Assembly: GCA_026545225.1 (NCBI GenBank)
Contig: CM048853.1
Span: forward strand, 19,799,255 to 19,863,254
DNA: 64,000 nt
Direction of reading: 5' to 3'
Source of the DNA: Cornus controversa
Taxonomy: Eukaryota; Streptophyta; Magnoliopsida; Cornales; Cornaceae
The notes under the pieces were generated by a model, which worked only from the letters and a program-made list of their open reading frames with translations, was not told the origin of the DNA and made no database searches. The translations under genes and the position numbers were made by a program. Position 1 is the stretch's first letter. Each line of letters begins with the position of its first letter. Positions 57,540 through 64,000 of this stretch are shown one piece after another.

Positions 57540-60500
57540 CCTGCATCACTTGTATGAGAAACAGTATTCGTCTGCTTAGTAATGAGTTTCTTTGTCATAT
57601 ATTGATGCTCTAATATCTGTTTTTTCCTTTACCTTTTCAGCACTGCCAATATCATCTCTTTTTCCATTCCTTTACTTCATGGTGAGTCTTGGATTTGTTA
57701 ATTGTTACCTTAGACATGAGTTTCAATGTGAAGAATTAAATCGCGACCATTTTCTATTTAAATTCAAAACCGTCTGGAAGGAAACAATTATGAGCTTAAC
57801 TGTATGTAAATTGATGAATTAAATTGTATTATTCTTGTTTTTGTTTATATTAACTAGCTCAAGAACCTAAGGTGTCAAGTCCAAGTTGACTGTGCTCGTT
57901 GGATAAAGAAAAAGCAATTTTGGTTGCCAGGGATCTTGAACATGCTCACAATAGTTAAAATAGCATTAGGATTTTTTCACAATTTTCGTTTTACATTTTT
58001 TAAAATCCTCTATCTGGAATCTTCTTTCTTCACATTTTTGTGTGTGTGTTTTTCCAAGGGGTCCAAATATGTTGGCTTGTGTTTTTCTTCAAAATGTGGT
58101 AGAAGTCACTTGTTGTTTATAGTAAAATAAAGGTGTGGAGAATAACAAATTCACATGTTAAGAGTAATGTGGCCTAATGGAGGTATTGACATATCTATGG
58201 AGAAAATAGAATGTGTTTGAGCAAGATCTGTGGTGATTGTGTGTCTCGAGGTCACCTCATGTTTCTCTATTTTTAGGATAATTTAACCTATAAACCACAG
58301 AGGGAGTAAACCTTGACAAATCATTGGTTTTAACTGTTATGACACAGCTCCTAGGATATGCCAAATGAACCACGAAGCAAACTAGATCTATGCCATGGCC
58401 ATGCATCGAGCTATAGGAGTTCCATTGGCTTGACTTTGGACCTAGTTAGGCATAAGATGCATGAGATGAGTACTCTTGATGGGGCAGAGCAAGGTAATGG
58501 AGATCCTTTTCGGAGAGAACCAACTGCATGTGTAGATAGGATATGGTGCAGTAGGAGATGCATCTGAGGTGGTGATATGACACCATGTAGCTGAAAATTG
58601 CGTGATGTGAACCACTTCCTGAAGAACCAACCAAGCACTTGATATTGGGGTTCAGAGGTTTTTTATGTCAGTGGTGAGCTTTGTATGGAGAAACTTGGAT
58701 TTGACCCATTTTGCGAAATCAAGCTGAGGCATCACATGTATTAACTGTGGGATTGAGATTAATAAGCACTATAGAGATTCAATACATGTTGTGATCTTGA
58801 GGATCACTCTTCTATGGAGATGTGCCTATCGTTCCAACTAGAGAGTGGAGAATCATCATTAGTAGGTGATATGGAATGAGATGAAGATGTGTCACACATG
58901 TTAATGAAATTGTGCGGTGGGGTTGAGAGTGTCACAATAAAATAAATCTGGGAGATATGTGCTGAAGTGAGGTCAGATTCCCATATTTAGCCCCCAACTT
59001 GACAGAGAGTCATTGCTTGTTTTGTCGTGCCTCGTCTGCATTATAGGAGTTCAAGTTGAAGGATCTCGTGTTTGTAGAAATAGAGAGGAAGAAAGGAGAA
59101 AGAGAACAAGTTTGTAAAGGATGAGAGTGTGTTAGGGTTTCCCACACCTCTCACCTATTTATATATTGAAAAGATAAAAGTACAATAGTGCCCTTAATAA
59201 AAGAAAATAACAAACTTAAACTCTCTAACACTCCCCTTAAGCTGGAGCAAAATTCAATATGCCCAGCTAGGAACACATGCGTGGAAAAGCAGTACAAGCA
59301 AGCGGCTTTGTAAGAACACCACTCAGCTTGTCTTCAGAACAAATATAGGGATAAAAATTTGTTTGCGCATCAACAAATCGCGAATAAAATGACAATCCAC
59401 CTCGATATGCTTGGTATGATTGTGCAGCCTGATTATCACAATGCATTGACATAGGATTAGGAATGTCAATACCATCTCAAAGACGGTGTGAGAGATAACA
59501 CAATACTCTGCCTCAGCATTAGAACAAGCAACGATTGTTTGCTTTTTACTGTGCCAAGTAACAAGATTACCAACACAGGTGCAATAACTAGATGTAGATC
59601 ACCTATCATAACGTTTGCCAGACTTGTCAACATCACTAAAACCTGTTACAGACAAGGAAACGAAGGGCTTATACAACAGTCCATTCTTAGGTGCACCTTT
59701 CAGATAATGCAGAATACGACAAACAACCTCAAAGTGAGATTAGCGAGAAGTATGCATATACCAACTAACCATCTCAGAGTGGGGGACTCCAAGTGCCATT
59801 GACAAAAAGAATGAAGCCATTAACAAGGTATGTTGCGGTTCATAAATTTCCATCAGGTTTATTCCAATGCTAATGAGAAAATCTTATGTAACCAATGTCT
59901 AACTTGTGGTAATAAGATGATGTAGGCATGTTGCCTCAGAATGAGGTCATAAGCTTGTTGACATTGCAAACTTATGTGTTATGTTGTGGCCCAAATTTTG
60001 TCTTAGCCTGGGTCGCGTTTCGACCCGGTGTTGACCCGTTTTTGCTTGCAGGTTTTGGACCCTAATTATGACTCTTTTGTAACCCAGTATATAAGGGTAT
60101 CTAGGGTTTGGAGTGGGATTAAGAGAAAAACACTGAAAATCGCAGAAAGAGAGTGAGAGAGCGAGAACTAGGGTTTGGGGTTGAAACTTATAATCTCCTG
60201 TTTTTTACATAGCGAAAATTTTTACCGGATCTTCGCCGTAGACGTAGGCACATCGTTGAACTACATAAATTCTTGTGTTCTATGTGTGGTGCTTGTTTTG
60301 TTTTCTGCTGTGCTTCGTGATTATGCTTGGTTCGAGGCTATTTGTCTTAACATTATGTATGATGCTTTGTTCGAGCTAAAAAGGTCTTTAACGTAATGGG
60401 TTTGATGCATGTCCAGAGGACATGACATTAATAATCAGGGGAAGTGTGAATCTTGCAACGTGATAGATTAGGCTTGGTGTGGAATATTAACCCTTGTATG

Positions 60501-62979
60501 CAGTGAAACATAAGGAGAACAAAGCAGCAAGGTGTTAGACCCTTGAAGGTGATCTTAAAGCAAGGGCTAGCCAAAGGGAGATTTTGCTAGGCCTTAGACA
60601 GCTAACTTGGGTGATGGTTTGAAGACGCGGATGCGGCCGCCGACACGGACACAAGGCCGTATTAGGCATAACGTAATAGAATCGATTATCTTGGTTATAC
60701 ATTTTATTGACCTTGCACACCCTTAGATGTGTTGACTTAGTTAAGTTGTTTGGACTTGGAAGAGACTTGGCCAATTCCCGAGGACTTGGATTTTATTCGG
60801 CCGGTTCCCTAAGGAATCAGACGAAGCTCATATGATTCTGATTTCCACCAATATATCAGTGCGTATTGGACTCAGACTAAGCCGAGTCCACTACAACTTG
60901 GCCTAGTCTTGCGATTCATCCAATACAGAGAACTATGCCTGGGCACAAGTGGGCTGCCAGTGGCATTTTTGTGAATATGCCAAAGTTTAGATTCAAGGTA
61001 AACCTTGTAGAATGGACTTAGGAAAATATGGAAGCTTCTCTAAGCCATTAGAAGGCCATTACAACAAATTGCTCGAATTTTGGAGGTCCCTACATATTAT
61101 TGTGGAATTAAGACTCCTCAAGTGGCGGAGAGCCATGACTTTGAATTATGCACATATAAGGGGAGTGAGGTCTCACACCCTTCAGCCCCTATGTGGGGGT
61201 GCTCTTGGGACCACCCCACTTAGCTGGGCAAGGCACACCTTGCCTAAGGCAAGCTTGGGAGGTGCCAACATGCCTTAAACATGGTTCTGCAACAACTGAC
61301 AGTGGTTGAATCAGTAGGGCACGACCCTAAGGGTGGGCGGCACATGGGTGTGCACCCCAATGCAAGGGGCATGGCACACCAATCACACATGAACTCTTGG
61401 TGGTGGCAACTTGCCTTGGGCAAGGTCGTGACTTGACTATAAATGTGGGATAGATGAGACATGGTGGCATGGCAAGCCCAAGTGTGGCTGATGGTGGCAA
61501 ATACATTTTAGGCAGAGCGAACTTCTTTCCACCTACAAATTTTTTCTGGTACCTTTTAATTAGTTTTCTATGTGCAGCCGAACCAACTTTGGGGGCCTTG
61601 AACTTCAAATGTAGACCAGAAATATTAGCTTTTCAGCTCTCCTATATGTTCAAGCTATTTTGGTCATGCAATAATTATAATTATGCTTCTATTTATCAAC
61701 TCTTTCCTTGAGAGCAATTTTACTTCATTTCAATTTTTTTTATGCCACTGTTGTATGATGTCAGGATATTATTGTCAGCGCATTTATGGGTGCCAATGTA
61801 ATATACATAGTGATTGATTTGAAGGATCAAGGAAGTAATGTTCTTTCATTTAATCTTGGCTTCTAATTCTTCCTCTACTGTTTTGAGGCAATCAAGAAAT
61901 TATCCTTAAATCATCAGAAATTTTGATCAGTTGACATTAATAAATTTGTTTATGTTGTCCTATTTGTAATACCTGCATTCTTTGTTTGTCCTGTATGACA
62001 ATTATATATAGAGAATTAACTATTTATGCATGCATATTGTTGTAGAATTAAGTTTTATTTTTTGTTGCAGATAAGGGACTTCCATATTGCAAAAAGAGAA
62101 GAAGACATCGGTTACTATGCAGGTTATGTGGGTGAGCTAATCTTCTTTCAGCTTTTCAGCATTGATGTTACACATCAATTATATAATCATCACTTTTTGG
62201 GTTATGTTCAGAGTAGTCCTAATAAATCCCTTGATAACATGAAGGGTCTTCATTTATGCTTGGAAGAGCTTTGACATCTGTTTTCTGGGGCATAGTTGCT
62301 GATCGATATGGTCGAAAACCAGTTATTATTATAGGAACTTCCACAGTGTTGGTATTTTAACTTGTGTGATTATTTGCAATTAACTTTGGCTACTTGATAT
62401 TCTGGAACTATGTACTATCTATTTTTCATAACAGTCTTGATTATATATTTATTTATTTATTGGTTTTAGGGTTGTTTTCAACACTCTCTTTGGTCTTAGT
62501 ATAAACTTTTGGATGGCAATCTGTACAAGGTTTCTTCTTGGAAGCTTAAATGGTGTACTTGGACCAATAAAGGTATCCCTTATCGAATATCCATTTGATT
62601 GCTACCACATAGCTGAATGATTATATTTCAGATAACTAGGTTTATGTTAGTTTTTTCTACTTTTTTGTTCTATTTAATTCAGTTTCATCTTGTATAATCA
62701 GGTTTGTGTTATTTTTGCTGCTATTTTGTCTGTTTAATTCAATTACATCTTGTGTTGTTAAACATTCTCCATCACCAGGCCTATGCATCTGAGCTTTTCC
62801 GTGAAGAGCACCAAGCTTTAGCACTGTCGACAGTAAGCTTTTATGGTCTTCATATACCAAGAGTTCTTCAAATTGTGTTACATTGTAGCATTTGATAATA
62901 TTAATTTTTATGTCAGGTTAGTACTGCATGGGGTATAGGACTGATCATTGGCCCAGCTCTGGGAGGTTTCCTTGCCCAG
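56006..62979 (+). CDS. ZIFL1: ZINC INDUCED FACILITATOR-LIKE transporter (MFS), exons 1-7, 3' end outside window
   Basis: Major facilitator transporter of the plant ZIFL family. Members sit in the tonoplast or plasma membrane and are linked to zinc, potassium and auxin transport. Exons by GT/AG sites: 56006-56150, 57641-57681, 62071-62131, 62245-62347, 62470-62572, 62779-62832 and 62917-62979, with frame kept across all junctions. The product starts MADERKEPLLKKYYYE, has the family CPGC motif, then RRGLPIKEL, first membrane helix WIVVLGTALPISSLFPFLYF, IRDFHIAKREEDIGYYAGYVG, the MFS loop motif GIVADRYGRKP, then SINFWMAICTRFLLGSLNG and VSTAWGIGLIIGPALGGFLAQ. No stop or frameshift is seen. Intron 2 is 4.4 kb, enlarged by copia insertions. 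The first ~220 residues are present; about half of a normal ZIFL lies beyond 64000. The paralogue number is my best guess. Confidence 0.92.
56151..57640 (+). other. ZIFL intron 1
   Basis: Noncoding, with a purine-rich stretch at 56705-56850 and a (TA)n run at 57510-57536. Acceptor TTTTCAG at 57634-57640. No element boundaries recognised. Confidence 0.7.
59037..59800 (-). mobile_element. Ty1/copia remnant: RNase H end of pol plus 3' LTR start
   Basis: On the minus strand the sequence encodes the C-terminal copia RNase H with many breaks: KKQTIVACSNAEAEY (near 59510-59555), MSMHCDNQAA (near 59425-59452), HTKHIEVDCHFIR (near 59383-59420). Further on is a purine tract AAGGGGAG directly before TGTTAGAGAG (59230 reading left), the usual start of a copia LTR. 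The LTR may end near 59037, but that end is not supported by a duplication. No 5' part is present. It lies antisense to ZIFL in intron 2. Confidence 0.8.
59977..60352 (+). mobile_element. Ty1/copia solo LTR, 376 bp
   Basis: Begins TGTTATGTTGTGGCCC and ends GTCTTAACA. It is flanked by perfect 5-bp duplications TTATG (59972-59976 and 60353-60357). It has a TATA-like TATATAAGGG near 60089 and the purine-rich leader typical of copia LTRs. Same strand as ZIFL, so it could supply a promoter or polyadenylation signal inside intron 2. Confidence 0.88.
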
Positions 62980-64000
62980 GTATATCTATTCTCTATTTTG
63001 TTTGCAAAGAAGCAATTCCATGGTCCAGAGTTCCATTTTCGGGATGAGCATCATTTTATTTTTATTATTTATTTATAGATACCTAGGCTCTAACCAACCT
63101 CAGTAGAGGAGGGCGAACTGAGGTCCTTTGAGGCTTTAACCACTAACTATGATGAAAATTCTTCTTCCCCCTCAATATTTTCCCCTTTGACTTGTCTCTG
63201 CACAGCTGGCAGTCTGACACCTAATATGCTTGCCATTATTGATCAACTCTTTTTTTTTTTTCTCTTTGCATCAAAATTGTTCTGCATTTGGAAGTGTCAT
63301 TTCTTGAATGAATAAACATTTTCAGTTTTTTTCTTTTCTAGTTGGGGGACTCCCACACTTTTTTTGCCCACATCAGGACTCAAATCCCTCCCCTCCTCTT
63401 TGAGGATGGGGAGGTTATACCATTGGGCTACAAGCCTTTTTGGTAAATATTTTCAGTTTTCCTCAACATGAATAATGTTAAGGCCTTCTCTAATTGTGAT
63501 GCTAATGCATTCCCTTGACCAATTACATTCAGCCCACTGTAACAAAAGGTACAAGTTTATAAACATGTAAAATCTTGATGTAAGGCTCTTTTAATTGGTC
63601 AATAGATTATAATACAGATTATTTACCACATAGCTAGACAATGATGTGGAACAAAGAAAAGGTGCCGATGTACACCAACAAATGTGAACGCTGTTCAAGA
63701 ACTCGTTGTTTTCCAAATATAAATTGTTCTTTTATGAGTTGAAGTTTTAGATTTCAAATACAGAACAATAAAAACTATGACATATAAAGAAGGAACAAGA
63801 ATAGGTACAAAAAGAAAAAAAGAAAAAAGTTAATACTGGTATATGTATGCAATTTCTCACTTGAAAACTGATCTGTGTTTTTCATTTGCCGATTAAATAA
63901 ATAATTTAATAAAAGAATCTAGTGTATTGCACCTTTTATAATATACATCCTTTCTGGAGCTATTTTAAGTTGTCCGTGTGTGTGTTTATATATATCATCC
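62980..64000 (+). other. ZIFL intron 7, continuing past the window
   Basis: Starts GTATATC at 62980. It contains a SINE (63331-63443). No further ZIFL exon is visible before the end of the window. Confidence 0.7.
63331..63443 (-). mobile_element. tRNA-derived SINE
   Basis: On the minus strand: an A-box-like TAGCCCAATGGTA (63418-63430 on the + strand as its complement) and a B-box-like GGATTTGAGTCC (63376-63387) at tRNA-like spacing, then an A-rich tail. It is flanked by TAAACATTTTCAGTTTTT (63313-63330) and TAAATATTTTCAGTTTT (63444-63460), a ~17-bp duplication with one mismatch, as expected for LINE-mediated insertion. Confidence 0.82.

Larger units (their letters stand above)
57682..62070 (+). 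other. ZIFL intron 2, expanded by transposon debris
   Basis: 4.4-kb intron with donor GTGAGT at 57682 and acceptor TTGCAG at 62065-62070. It contains the copia remnant (59037-59800) and the copia solo LTR (59977-60352). Sequence at 58350-58980 and 60400-61500 is richer in GC than the surroundings and probably transposon-derived, but I could not assign it. Confidence 0.7.

Noticed and set aside
58350-58980. Coding fragment of a second copia gag
   Set aside because: A few Ser/Pro/Asn-rich stretches occur on the minus strand, but no zinc knuckle, PBS or continuous frame.

Overview
This is nuclear DNA from a flowering plant, most likely a eudicot. The evidence is GT/AG introns, plant-type tRNA-primed LTR retrotransposons, MULE/FAR1-type transposase, very AT-rich intergenic DNA and a plant ZIFL transporter gene at the right end. 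I cannot name the species. Most of the window is transposon-derived; the only apparently functional host gene is ZIFL, on the + strand from 56 kb to beyond the right edge.

Layout. (1) 1-24.8 kb: a degenerate Ulp1-type (C48) cysteine-protease gene is split inside an intron by nested retrotransposons, all on the minus strand. The outer one, Athila-like element 1, starts at 1803. A second Athila-like element (element 2, 11201-22401) sits inside its right LTR with a clean 5-bp duplication ACAAG. Both use a tRNA-Asp primer-binding site and carry a third ORF downstream of pol. Both are internal deletion derivatives: element 1 keeps gag-protease but has lost RT, RNase H and nearly all integrase, and element 2 has lost only integrase. 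The right end of element 1 is fused to a truncated plus-strand LTR-plus-PBS fragment (22738-23925), after which the protease exons resume. (2) 24.8-39 kb: no clear gene. It holds a 4.0-kb solo LTR (28242-32264, duplication AAAGC) with a 178-bp palindrome and a 41-49-bp hairpin repeat array. (3) 39.3-41.5 kb: a broken FAR1/MULE transposase gene. (4) 42.3-55.3 kb: AT-rich satellite-like arrays of ~185-bp monomers. The main block, 45.8-55.3 kb, looks like a giant foldback element with inverted arms of 3.6-4 kb and different higher-order repeats in each arm; a 1.13-kb MULE-type non-autonomous element sits in its left end. (5) 55.3-64 kb: the ZIFL promoter and first seven coding exons, with Ty1/copia debris, a copia solo LTR and a tRNA-derived SINE in introns.

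The signal I find most interesting is a set of short dyad-symmetric motif arrays repeated at about 21 bp (two helical turns). They occur in element 1, both in its LTR and between pol and ORF3, and in the unrelated plus-strand LTR fragment. The two arrays share the core TTCGnnCAATCGAA. Element 2 carries a different palindromic cluster at the homologous pol-ORF3 position. This looks like convergent acquisition of clustered protein-binding sites by retroelements. ORF3 has no membrane segment but has an acidic region and a C-terminal coiled coil, so it is one candidate binder; a host factor is another.
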